The position numbers and the translations under genes are program-made. Positions 34,199 to 42,472 of a stretch of DNA of 64,000 nucleotides are shown here, in pieces. The stretch comes from Fimbriiglobus ruber. Lineage in GTDB: Bacteria > Planctomycetota > Planctomycetia > Gemmatales > Gemmataceae. Each line of letters starts with the position of its first letter. Position 1 is the first letter of the stretch. Below the pieces are notes generated by a model. It saw only the letters and a program-made list of their open reading frames with translations, made no database searches and had not been told where the DNA came from. The stretch is taken from the NCBI RefSeq assembly GCF_002197845.1, contig NZ_NIDE01000004.1, forward strand, positions 558,001 through 622,000. Direction: 5' to 3'.

Positions 34199-35557
34199 TC
34201 ACGCCAACCCTTCCGCGGTCATCATCTCGATCGCCGCCTTCATCGCGCTCACCGTCCGGGCCACGTCGGCGCTGGTGTGTTCGCAACTCGTCATCGCACC
34301 CAGCCCCCACCAGTCGACGCCGTTCAGTAGCATGCCCTGCCGCATAGCAGCTACCTGGGCGGTGGTCTTGGGGCCGTCGAGAGCGTTGAGGTCGCCGCCG
34401 CACGGGATGAAGCCGTCGTAGTCGCCCGCGGCCGGCTTGGGGCGGTCGCCGCGGTAGCCGGGCAGGACGCGGATCATGGAAAAGTCGCCGTAAGCCACCC
34501 ACGGCCAGTCGTTCGCCGCGAACATGGCGTTGAGGGCATTGCGTAACTCGCGGGCGACGGCGTTGGCCTTCCGGGACGGCTCGCCCGTGGCTACGCGGGT
34601 CAGCGTCGCGACTCCGGCGGATGCCGAGAGCGGGTTCGCGTTGTACGTGCCGGGGTGCTTCATCTTGGGCTTGCCGGGCCGCGGCTCCAGGTACGCCAGG
34701 ATGTCCGCCCGCCCAGCCACGCACCCGCCCGGGAGGCCGCCCGCGAGAATCTTCGCCAGCGTCGTCAGGTCCGGGGTGACGCCGAACGCTTCCTGGGCAC
34801 CGCCGGGTGCGACGCGGAAGCCGGTAATGACCTCGTCGAAAATCAGCACGCGGTTGAGCCGCGTGCAAATCTCACGCAAGCCAGCCAGGAACGCACCACG
34901 GATCGGTACGCCGCCCCAGTGCCCGCCCGTGGGCTCCAGGATCACGGAGCCGATTTTGTCGTCGGACCGGAGCGCGTCTTCGACCCGGTTCAAGTCATTT
35001 GGCAATACGGCCACGCAGTTGGCGACCACCGCGTCAATCACACCGGGGACTGCATTCGTGTCGTAGGGCGGGTCGCTCGCGATGGTCACGGCGTCGTGCC
35101 AGCCGTGGAAGTGGCCCTGGAACTTGAGGAACTTCGGCTGGCCAGTATAGAGCCGGGCCAGCCGTAGGGCCATCATCGTTGCCTCGGTGCCGCTCCCGGT
35201 GAACCGGATGCGCTCGGCCGACGGGACGATCTTCTTGACGAGGTCCGCCCATTCGAGTTCGAGGTCGTGGCAGGCGCCCGGGTGCGTACACCTGGCCATC
35301 TGATCCTGCACGGCTTTCACCACGTCGGCCGGCGTGTGGCCGAGGATGTGCGAGCCGTGGCCGACGATGTAATCGATCAGTTCGTGCCCGTCCACGTCCC
35401 ACTTCTTCGAGCCTTTGGCGTGGGTGACGTAAACGGGGAACGGGTCCATCATCCGCGTGTCGTGCGTGACGCCGCACGGGAACAGCGTTCGGGCGCGCTC
35501 GAACCGCTCGCGAGACCCGGGAAACGTATCGGCGTACCGCTCAGCAAGTGTTGGCAT
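34199..35557 (-). CDS. Class III aminotransferase, glutamate-1-semialdehyde aminomutase-like
   Basis: 452 residues, PLP fold type I. Landmarks are the RFTGSGTEATMMALRLAR phosphate-binding segment, GHFHGWHD, an Asp in LIFDEVITGFR that contacts the PLP nitrogen, and the PLP lysine in PDLTTLAKILAGGLPGG. The C-terminal ANPLSASAG and GAMTSCEHTSADV regions complete the fold. It is closest to the HemL-like subgroup, but differs enough (long insert PKPAAGDYDGFIPCGGDL, no clear haem genes nearby) that I do not assign hemL. Cytosolic, substrate uncertain. Confidence 0.85.
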   Translation of the reverse strand: MPTLAERYADTFPGSRERFERARTLFPCGVTHDTRMMDPFPVYVTHAKGSKKWDVDGHELIDYIVGHGSHILGHTPADVVKAVQDQMARCTHPGACHDLELEWADLVKKIVPSAERIRFTGSGTEATMMALRLARLYTGQPKFLKFQGHFHGWHDAVTIASDPPYDTNAVPGVIDAVVANCVAVLPNDLNRVEDALRSDDKIGSVILEPTGGHWGGVPIRGAFLAGLREICTRLNRVLIFDEVITGFRVAPGGAQEAFGVTPDLTTLAKILAGGLPGGCVAGRADILAYLEPRPGKPKMKHPGTYNANPLSASAGVATLTRVATGEPSRKANAVARELRNALNAMFAANDWPWVAYGDFSMIRVLPGYRGDRPKPAAGDYDGFIPCGGDLNALDGPKTTAQVAAMRQGMLLNGVDWWGLGAMTSCEHTSADVARTVSAMKAAIEMMTAEGLA

Positions 35558-35640
35558 CGGAAACCTCGGGATTCGCGGCGGCCGTCTGCGATCGGCCCGC
35601 CTGCGCAGGATATCTTACGAGAGGAGAACGAAATGAAGAA

Positions 35641-35736
35641 TGGTCACAAAAAGGCACGAAAACGCACAAAAAATGACGAATCCACACGGCATTCGCTTTT
35701 TAACTTTTTGTGCGTTTTCGTGCCTTTTTGTGGCCA
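35641..35736. repeat. Inverted repeat downstream of rsmB
   Basis: Two 32-bp arms (35641-35672 and 35705-35736) differ at only one position. Each contains CACAAAAAGGCACG and AACGCACAAAAA. The right arm ends 22 bp beyond the rsmB stop codon on the minus strand, so the hairpin would form in the 3' end of that transcript. It is a candidate terminator or REP-like element. Confidence 0.85.
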
Positions 35737-35758
35737 CTGGTTTTGGCCAACGGCGCTC

Positions 35759-37198
35759 TCACCCCGGCTTCCGCAGCCGCGCCCAGTACCCGCCGTCGGC
35801 CGGCTTACCGGGGATGGCGTACCCCTCGGCTTCGACCTTCAGGCCCTTGATCCCGCGGCGGACGCCCTTCACCACGTTTTCGTTCTCGTCCGGTTCGATG
35901 CTGCACGTCGAGTACACGACCACACCGCCCGGCTTCACCCGGTCGAGCGCGGCGAAGAGAAGCTTGGTCTGGAGCCGGATCAGGTACTCGAACTCGCCCG
36001 GCTGGACGCGCCAGCGAACCTCGGGCCGACGACCGAGTACGCCGGTGTTGCTGCACGGTGCGTCGACCAAGGCGGCGTCGAACGGTCCGGCCGGGGCGTC
36101 CGTGCCGTCCTTCACCAGTACGGGCTCCACGTTTGAAACACCGAGCCGGCGGCACAGGGTTGCGACTGTGTCCAACCGTTTCGCCTCAATGTCGCAGGCG
36201 ACGATCCGGCCGCGGTTGTGCATGAGTTCGGCGAGGTGCGTGGTCTTTCCGCCCGGCGCGGCGCACAGGTCGAGGACGCGCCAGCCGGGGGCCGGGTTGA
36301 GGGCCGTCGCCACGGCCATCGCCGACGGGTCTTGCACGGCGAACTCGCCGTCGGCGTACCCCGGCAGGTCGCGGACCGAGTGACCTTCGAGCAGGCGGAG
36401 GGACTGCGGGTGCGGGCCGGTGTCGGCGTCGATGTTCCGGGCGGCGAGTTGGACGCGGTAGTCTTCCCGCTCGCCCTTGAGCTTGTTTACGCGGAGCCAG
36501 AGTGAGGGCGGGGCGTTGAACCAGAACCCGAGCCGCGTGGCCTCGTCCCGTCCGAAACGCGCGAGCCAACGGTCAGCAAGCCATCGCGGCCACGAGAAGC
36601 CCGCAGCCAGGTAGCCCGCGAAGTCTTCCTCCAGGTTCGGGAGGACGGGCCGCGCGAGCTTGCGATAGCGGCCGACGACGGCCGGCCTTTCCGTAATCTC
36701 CCCGGCCGGAGTGCTGAAATCCGAGTGGGCCGCGCTCCCCACTGTCACCGACGATGGCACCGCTTCGAATGGCAGGGCATCCGCCCCTGGCGCGTCGGTG
36801 TACTCGTCCGTCACGGTCTCGGCCACGCGGCGGAGGACGCCGTTGAGGAACCCCTTCGCCTGACCGCGGCCGATGTGATTGGCCAGTTCGACGGTCTCGT
36901 GGACGGCCGCGTGCTTGGGTACGTGTGTCAGGAACGCGATCTGAAACGCGCCGAGCCGCAGCGCGTCCATTAGCGCTGGCTCGACGTTGTTCAGCGGGCG
37001 CTGGATGAACGGCTTGAGCAGTGCGTCGAGCGTTCCACGGCGGCGGATGACGCCGAACACGAGCTGCGTGACGAACCGGCGGTCCTGGGCGGAGAGCCCG
37101 GTGCGGGTCAGGTTTTCGTCCAACAGCTCGGCGACAAACCCTTCGCGGGAATGGGACCGGGCGAGGATATCGAGGGCGGCGGCGCGGGCGGTCGTCAT
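35759..37198 (-). CDS. rsmB: 16S rRNA (cytosine-C5)-methyltransferase RsmB
   Basis: 479 residues. The N-terminal 140 residues are a NusB-like RNA-binding domain (AALDILARSHSREGFVAELL, RRFVTQLVFGVIRRRGTLDALL). The methyltransferase domain has the SAM motif VLDLCAAPGGKTTHLAE, the acidic VACDIEAKRLDT, the VDAPCSNTGVLGRRPEVRW motif and YSTCSIEPDENENVV, containing the two cysteines used in m5C chemistry. A linker of about 50 residues between domains is unusually long. It overlaps fmt by 4 bp (ATGA), so it is translationally coupled. Confidence 0.93.
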   Translation of the reverse strand: MTTARAAALDILARSHSREGFVAELLDENLTRTGLSAQDRRFVTQLVFGVIRRRGTLDALLKPFIQRPLNNVEPALMDALRLGAFQIAFLTHVPKHAAVHETVELANHIGRGQAKGFLNGVLRRVAETVTDEYTDAPGADALPFEAVPSSVTVGSAAHSDFSTPAGEITERPAVVGRYRKLARPVLPNLEEDFAGYLAAGFSWPRWLADRWLARFGRDEATRLGFWFNAPPSLWLRVNKLKGEREDYRVQLAARNIDADTGPHPQSLRLLEGHSVRDLPGYADGEFAVQDPSAMAVATALNPAPGWRVLDLCAAPGGKTTHLAELMHNRGRIVACDIEAKRLDTVATLCRRLGVSNVEPVLVKDGTDAPAGPFDAALVDAPCSNTGVLGRRPEVRWRVQPGEFEYLIRLQTKLLFAALDRVKPGGVVVYSTCSIEPDENENVVKGVRRGIKGLKVEAEGYAIPGKPADGGYWARLRKPG

Positions 37199-38172
37199 GC
37201 GAGCACTTCCGGCCCGAAGCGGTAGCCGGCCTGGATCGGGTAGCCCCGCAAGAACTCCTCGGCCGTCATCCGCTTTTTCCCCGCGGGTTGGAGTTCGAGG
37301 ACTTCGAGAGACGCATCACCACACTTCACGCCCATCGACTTGGCATCCCCAAAGATTGAACCTACCGGCGCGCCGGAATCGAGCGTCGGACGGGAGGCGG
37401 AAGGATCAACCCGATTGATGATGACCCGAATCGGCTCCTTACCCGGCCGATGAAAGAACGTGTACGCCGTCGGCCACGGCTGCATCGCGCGAACGTGATC
37501 GCTGATCGCGGCGGCCGGTTTCGTCCAGTCGATCAGGCCGTGTTCTTTCTTCAGCTTCGGTGCCTTGGTCACTTGAGCGGGGTCTTGTTTCTCGCCCGAG
37601 ACCGGCCCGGCTTTCATCCGGTTCAGCACATCCACACACAACCCGGCCCCGAGCGGGGCGAGCCGGGTTTCGAGTTCGCCGGTCGTCTCGGTCGGCAGGA
37701 TGTCTACCGCCCCTTGCGCGAGCATGTCGCCCGCGTCCAGGCCCAGAGTGATTCGGATGATGGTCACGCCCGTGCGCGTCTCGCCGTTCAGGATGGCGTG
37801 CGCGATCGGCGACGCCCCGCGATACTTGGGCAGCAGCGACGCGTGGACGTTGATCGCCCCCATCGGAGGCGTGGCGATGACATCCTTCGAGAGAATCTGA
37901 CCATACGCGGCGACGACTAGCAGGTCCGGGGCGAACGCCTTCAACTGCGCCAGCCCCTCGGGCGTGTTAATGCTCTCAGGCTGAGCGACGGGGACGCCCG
38001 CCGACTGGGCGATGGTCGCCATGCCCTTTCCGGTCTGTCGCGTCGACCCGCGGCGGTTGCCGGCGTCCCGGTCCGGTTGCGTAACCAGCCCGACCACGTT
38101 CTCCCGCGCCGCGAGCAGCGCCTCGAACGTCGGCTCCGCGAACGTCCCGGTGCCCATCATGACAATACGCAT
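37195..38172 (-). CDS. fmt: Methionyl-tRNA formyltransferase
   Basis: About 325 residues from the ATG at 38172 (MRIVMMGTGTFAEPTFEALL). AAAGGA precedes it; the in-frame GTG five codons earlier lies in the adjoining inverted repeat and is unlikely. Motifs are QPDRDAG, the catalytic INVHASLLPKYRGASPI (Asn, His) and GVTIIRITLGLDAGDML with the catalytic Asp, then a C-terminal OB-like tRNA-binding domain. It formylates initiator Met-tRNA using 10-formyl-THF and pairs with peptide deformylase, encoded just upstream. Confidence 0.95.
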   Translation of the reverse strand: MRIVMMGTGTFAEPTFEALLAARENVVGLVTQPDRDAGNRRGSTRQTGKGMATIAQSAGVPVAQPESINTPEGLAQLKAFAPDLLVVAAYGQILSKDVIATPPMGAINVHASLLPKYRGASPIAHAILNGETRTGVTIIRITLGLDAGDMLAQGAVDILPTETTGELETRLAPLGAGLCVDVLNRMKAGPVSGEKQDPAQVTKAPKLKKEHGLIDWTKPAAAISDHVRAMQPWPTAYTFFHRPGKEPIRVIINRVDPSASRPTLDSGAPVGSIFGDAKSMGVKCGDASLEVLELQPAGKKRMTAEEFLRGYPIQAGYRFGPEVLA

Positions 38173-38182
38173 AAATCCTTTT

Positions 38183-38274
38183 GCCACGGATGAACACGGA
38201 TAAACACGGATCAGAAAAAGCAGCTAAGATTCGACTCTTTCTCTGATCCGTGTTTATCCGTGTTCATCCGTGGC
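38183..38274. repeat. Perfect 32-bp inverted repeat between def and fmt
   Basis: Arms 38183-38214 and 38243-38274 are perfect inverted copies (GCCACGGATGAACACGG... ending ...CACGGATCAG). The hairpin begins 10 bp after the def stop codon on the minus strand and ends 11 bp before the fmt start. It is related in sequence to the repeat at 41398-41514 (shared GGATGAAC and CGGATCAGAAA). It may separate def and fmt transcripts or adjust their ratio. Confidence 0.9.
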
Positions 38275-38283
38275 CACTCCTTC

Positions 38284-38835
38284 TTAAAGCTTCATTTCGG
38301 TGCCGGGGGGAATGGTGCCCTTCTGCACGCCTTCCTCGAATTCGGCGATGAACTCTTCGAGCATTTTCTTGCTCCCCATCCGGGCGAGCGGGCCCATCTT
38401 GTCGATGAACAGGACGCCGTTCAGGTGGTCGATTTCGTGCTGCCAAATCCGTGCCGCGAGGTCGCTGCAGACCATCTCGAACGGCTCGCCGCGCAGGTTA
38501 TACGCTTGCACGCGGACCGTTTTCGCCCGCCGGATGTCCTGGTAGAGCCCCGGAAAGCTGAGACAGCCTTCCCGGTCCTTGAACACGCTTTTCTGCTCCA
38601 GGATGACCGGGTTGATCGCGACGACTTCTTTGTCCTGCTGCTCCGGGTCGCCGGCGAAGTTGATAACGATCATCTGGAAGTCGAGCGCGACCTGTTGCGC
38701 GGCCAGGCCGAGGCCCTCGTGGCGGTACATGAGTTCGAGCATTCCGCCGGCCGCGAGTTGGACCTCTTTATCAATGGTGGTGACCGGGCGGGCCTTCACT
38801 CGCAGGGCGGGGTGCGGGTAATTAACGATCTTCAT
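38284..38835 (-). CDS. def: Peptide deformylase
   Basis: 183 residues with the three deformylase motifs: GLGLAAQQV (motif 1), EGCLSFPG with the metal-ligand Cys (motif 2) and QHEIDHLNG with the two His ligands and catalytic Glu (motif 3). It begins MKIVNYPHPALR, as usual. It removes the formyl group from nascent chains. Order def-fmt-rsmB on one strand is a common bacterial arrangement, although a perfect inverted repeat intervenes between def and fmt here. Confidence 0.96.
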   Translation of the reverse strand: MKIVNYPHPALRVKARPVTTIDKEVQLAAGGMLELMYRHEGLGLAAQQVALDFQMIVINFAGDPEQQDKEVVAINPVILEQKSVFKDREGCLSFPGLYQDIRRAKTVRVQAYNLRGEPFEMVCSDLAARIWQHEIDHLNGVLFIDKMGPLARMGSKKMLEEFIAEFEEGVQKGTIPPGTEMKL

Positions 38836-38990
38836 CGGTAGCTCGGAACGGACGCTCGGCGGGGCGGCGTTACCCCGATCCGTGAATTATAGTGGCGCGG
38901 CGAAAAATCGTGGCATTCCCGCGCCGGGCAGTGTACCACTGGGCGAAGAAACCCTCCTCACGCCCCATTCCCTTTCTCCCCACCTCGCTC

Positions 38991-41396
38991 ATGCGCACCA
39001 CCTTCGTACTTGCTTCACTCGTTGCCATCATCGCCTTATCCGTCGCCAGGGCCGCCGACCCGCCGCCGGTTTTGGCCGACGTGGACGGCCAACCGCTCGC
39101 GGCCAACGCGGACCGACTCGCCAAGGCGCTCCAACTCCTCGGCACGCCGTTGCCCGAAGCAGCCGCGAAGGAATTGCAAGCGGCCGTCGACGCGAAGGAC
39201 GCCCAGAAAGTGCAGAAGGTTCTCGACCCGCGGGTCTTGTTCGTGGTGAACATCAACCCCGAGTCGCGGGTCAAAGTCACGCGGGGGCCGGCGGATGCAG
39301 CCCTTCAGCAAGCGGGGTTCGTGCCCGTGCTGGTCAAAGTGGTGAACGAAAGCACGGTCAAGAAGCCGCTCAAGATCGTCAGTCCTCAGGCGGGGCCGCG
39401 ATACAGCGGTCCCGGGCGGCAGGCTCGTGATCCGAAGGCCGACCCGCGGGACAAAGATCGGTTCCTGCAAGCCGAGATGTACACCGCGCCGCCGATGACG
39501 GGGGAATTGAGCGGGCTCAAAGTCGAGTACGCGATCGCGCTGCTCTACAGCACGGAGGCCGGTAAGCGGGAGGCGACGATCGGGTTTGATGTCGGCCAGG
39601 GGAACCAGGATCTCGGCTTCCGCGGCGAAGTGCCGGTGCTGTTCGACGTGAAGCCCGGCATCCCGGTCAAGGTGCGAGTCGCCGATTTCGACGGCAAGCC
39701 GACTACCGCGCGGTTCATCATCAAGGACGCCACCGGCCGCGTCTACCCGCCCCAGGCGAAACGGCTCGCGCCCGACCTATTCTTCCAGCAGCAAGTCTAC
39801 CGGCACGACGGCGGGACCATCATCTTGCCGCCCGGCGAGTTCGACGTGGAATTTGGCCGGGGGCCGGAATACCACCTCGTCGCGACGCGCGTGCGCGTCG
39901 GTCAAGGCAAGCCGGCCGACCCGGAGCCCGGCATCGCCGTCAAGCTGGTTCGTTGGATCAATCCCGCCGACCACGGCTGGTACAGCGGCGACCACCACAT
40001 CCACTCCGCCGGCTGCGCGCACTACACGAACCCGACCGAAGGGGTGAACCCCGAAGACATGTTCCTGCACGTCAAGGGCGAAGGGCTGAACGTCGGCTGC
40101 TGCCTGACCTGGGGGCCGTGTTACGACTTCCAGCGGCAGTTTTTCGAGGCCGCCCCGAACAAGTTGAGTGAACCGTTCACGATCATCAAATACGACGTGG
40201 AAGTCAGCGGCTTCGGGTCGCAGGCGCTCGGGCACGTTTGCCTGCTAAACCTTCGCGACCAGACCTACCCCGGCTCCGCGGGGACGAAGGTGAAGGGCTG
40301 GCCGACGTGGACCACGCCGCTCATGCGGTGGGCCAAGGACCAGGGGGCCGTGACCGGGTACGCCCACTCCGCGAACGGCCTCGGCATCGACCGCCCGAAG
40401 TCGACCCACCGCCTGTTCACCGAACTCGACGCAGGAGCGAAAGGACACGTAACTAATGCGGACGCCGCGGCCGGGAAACTGCCGCTGCCGGAACCGTTCG
40501 ACACGATCGACGCGGACAAGGACGGCAAGCTCACGGAAGCGGAACTGAAGCAAAGCACCGACCGCGTGGCGGACCGCCTGCCGAACCTCGTGATTCCGGA
40601 AATGAACGGCATCGGCGCGCAAGAAATCTGCGTCACGTCGGCGATGGGCGTCTGCGACTTCATCAGCGCGATGGACACCCAGCGGGTGCCCGAGTGGAAC
40701 ATCTGGTACCACATCATGAACTGCGGCTTCCCGCTCAAGGTGTCGGGCGAAACCGACTTCCCCTGCATCAGCGGCGGCCGGGTCGGCCAGGGCCGCGTTT
40801 ACGTCCAACTCGGCAAGCCGGACATGGTCGACTTCGCCGCGTGGTGCGACGGCGTCCGCAAGGGCAAGTCTTACGTGTCAGACGGGTACGCCCACCCACT
40901 CAAATTCGCCGTCAACGGCACCGCCCCCGGATTCGGCGACGTGAAACTCGACGCGGCGGGGCCGGTCGCGGTGACGGCGACCGTCGCGTTCGCCAAACAC
41001 CCGCTGCTCGGCACGGCGGTCGGCGCCCGACTGACGGAGGGGGCCACGCGCAAGGTCGAGCTGATCGTGAACGGCCGCGTCGCGGCGACCAAGGACGTGC
41101 CGGCCGACGACCAGCCACATGATCTGACGTTCTCGGTCCCTGTGGAACGAAGCAGTTGGGTGGCGCTTCGGCATTACCCGCAGATGCACACGAACCCGGT
41201 CAACGTAATCGTCGGCGGCAAGCCGATCCGGGCCTCGCGGCAGTCCGCCCAGTGGTGCGTCGGGGTGATCGAGCAACTCTGGCGCGTTCGCGCGAAAGAC
41301 ATCATCCCAGCCGAACGCGACGAGGCCGAGAAGACGTTTCAGAAGGCCCTCGATATGTACAAGCAAATCGCGACGGAGTCGCCGGAAGACAAGTAA
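38991..41396 (+). CDS. CehA/McbA-like metallohydrolase with EF-hand loop
   Basis: About 801 residues from the ATG at 38991; the open frame extends 33 codons upstream without a credible leader. A signal peptide (TTFVLASLVAIIALSVARA) marks export. The C-terminal half has a PHP-type metal site: WYSGDHHIHSAGC supplies H-x-H, with later YAHSANGLG and ETDFPCISGG. A canonical EF-hand calcium loop (DADKDGKLTEAE) sits in the middle of this domain. The N-terminal half resembles beta-sandwich domains. CehA/McbA relatives hydrolyse esters or carbamates, but planctomycete members are uncharacterised. It ends 1 bp before an inverted repeat. Confidence 0.75.
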   Translation: MRTTFVLASLVAIIALSVARAADPPPVLADVDGQPLAANADRLAKALQLLGTPLPEAAAKELQAAVDAKDAQKVQKVLDPRVLFVVNINPESRVKVTRGPADAALQQAGFVPVLVKVVNESTVKKPLKIVSPQAGPRYSGPGRQARDPKADPRDKDRFLQAEMYTAPPMTGELSGLKVEYAIALLYSTEAGKREATIGFDVGQGNQDLGFRGEVPVLFDVKPGIPVKVRVADFDGKPTTARFIIKDATGRVYPPQAKRLAPDLFFQQQVYRHDGGTIILPPGEFDVEFGRGPEYHLVATRVRVGQGKPADPEPGIAVKLVRWINPADHGWYSGDHHIHSAGCAHYTNPTEGVNPEDMFLHVKGEGLNVGCCLTWGPCYDFQRQFFEAAPNKLSEPFTIIKYDVEVSGFGSQALGHVCLLNLRDQTYPGSAGTKVKGWPTWTTPLMRWAKDQGAVTGYAHSANGLGIDRPKSTHRLFTELDAGAKGHVTNADAAAGKLPLPEPFDTIDADKDGKLTEAELKQSTDRVADRLPNLVIPEMNGIGAQEICVTSAMGVCDFISAMDTQRVPEWNIWYHIMNCGFPLKVSGETDFPCISGGRVGQGRVYVQLGKPDMVDFAAWCDGVRKGKSYVSDGYAHPLKFAVNGTAPGFGDVKLDAAGPVAVTATVAFAKHPLLGTAVGARLTEGATRKVELIVNGRVAATKDVPADDQPHDLTFSVPVERSSWVALRHYPQMHTNPVNVIVGGKPIRASRQSAQWCVGVIEQLWRVRAKDIIPAERDEAEKTFQKALDMYKQIATESPEDK

Positions 41397-41397
41397 G

Positions 41398-41514
41398 AAT
41401 TTTCGCCGCAGATACACGCGGATGAACGCGGATCAGAAAAGAGATTAGACAAGAATTTGTTCTTCTGATCTCTTTCTGATCTGCGTCCATCCGCGTGTAT
41501 CTGCGGCGAAAATT
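41398..41514. repeat. Inverted repeat after the metallohydrolase gene
   Basis: Arms 41398-41445 and 41467-41514 (48 bp, about four mismatches) start with AATTTTCGCCGCAGATACAC. The element begins 1 bp after the stop codon of the upstream gene. It shares the GGATGAAC...CGGATCAGAAA core with the repeat between def and fmt, so both belong to one family. It could terminate transcription in either direction or stabilise the mRNA. Confidence 0.88.
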
Positions 41515-41654
41515 GCTTGGTGTTGCCGAATCCGACGACCACGCTAGGCTAGCCACGCGATCGCGTTCCCGGGCGGGACATTCTTCGTCACCTCGCTCGC
41601 CTCGGTCGCGGACGATCGCATTTTTACACAACCAGTCAGGTCGAGGAGTGCGAC

Positions 41655-42284
41655 ATGATTTCACGCAGGGCCGCCCTGGGGGCACTGGCCGCGGCGACAG
41701 GTAGCACGCTGACGGCCAAGGGGGACACGAAGGAAAAAGCGGCCGACAAGCCGGCAGAGGCCAAGGGGGGAACGAAGGAGAAGGCAGCCGAGACGGCTCC
41801 GAGTTTCAAGTTCCGCCTGCAACGGGCCAAGCCGCGCGTTTACGAGGGTGGTTCGATCCGCGAACACCGGGCGGCCGACTTCCCCGCCTCGCACAACATC
41901 TCGGCCGGCGTCGTCCGCATCGAAGCGGGAGCCTTCCGCGAGCCGCACTGGCACCCGAACTCGGACGAGTGGGCCTACATGGTCGAGGGCAGGGTTCGGC
42001 TCACCGTCGTCGGCCCGCACGGCCAGACGACGGTCGAGGATTTCGAGGTCGGCGACGCCTGGTTCGTGCCGATCGGCTTCGGCCACTCCGTCCTGAACAT
42101 CGGCGAGGGCGAAGCCGAAGTTCTCCTGGTCCACAACCACGGCGACTTCACCACCATCGAGCTGTCGGAGTGGGCCGCCGGCGGACCGAAGGACGTATTC
42201 GCTTCGACGCTTGCGGTGCCCGAAAAAGCACTCGACAATGTGCCGAAAAAGAAACTCTTCGTCGGGCGCAAGCGCAAAAGTTGA
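41655..42284 (+). CDS. Exported cupin-domain protein
   Basis: 209 residues. GAGGAG precedes the ATG. The N-terminus MISRRAALGALAAATG resembles a Tat-type leader (twin Arg, small hydrophobic core), followed by a Lys/Glu/Ala-rich linker. The cupin core spans about residues 75-170: GAFREPHWHPNSDEWAYMVEGRVRLTVVG (HxHx5E... metal ligands) and VGDAWFVPIGFGHSVLNIG (third His). The layout is that of half of a bicupin oxalate decarboxylase, but being single-domain its activity cannot be assigned. Confidence 0.82.
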   Translation: MISRRAALGALAAATGSTLTAKGDTKEKAADKPAEAKGGTKEKAAETAPSFKFRLQRAKPRVYEGGSIREHRAADFPASHNISAGVVRIEAGAFREPHWHPNSDEWAYMVEGRVRLTVVGPHGQTTVEDFEVGDAWFVPIGFGHSVLNIGEGEAEVLLVHNHGDFTTIELSEWAAGGPKDVFASTLAVPEKALDNVPKKKLFVGRKRKS

Positions 42285-42472
42285 TCGCGCGGCTGCCGGT
42301 CGGCTAGCTCGTGGAGCCGACCTCGGGGGGTAGCCTGTGCGTTCGGGAGTCGCAGCAAATTGATCATTTCAATCGGAAATCATTGCCCCTTCACATCCCG
42401 GTGCTTGTAACACCGGCGCGCGTATCACCCGACCGGCTTCGCGGAACCAGCGCCTCGTCGTAAATCAACCTC

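Noticed and set aside
34199-35557. Naming the class III aminotransferase hemL
   Set aside because: It shares the HemL-like fold and PLP motif but differs in inserts and context; the specific reaction cannot be assigned from this sequence alone.
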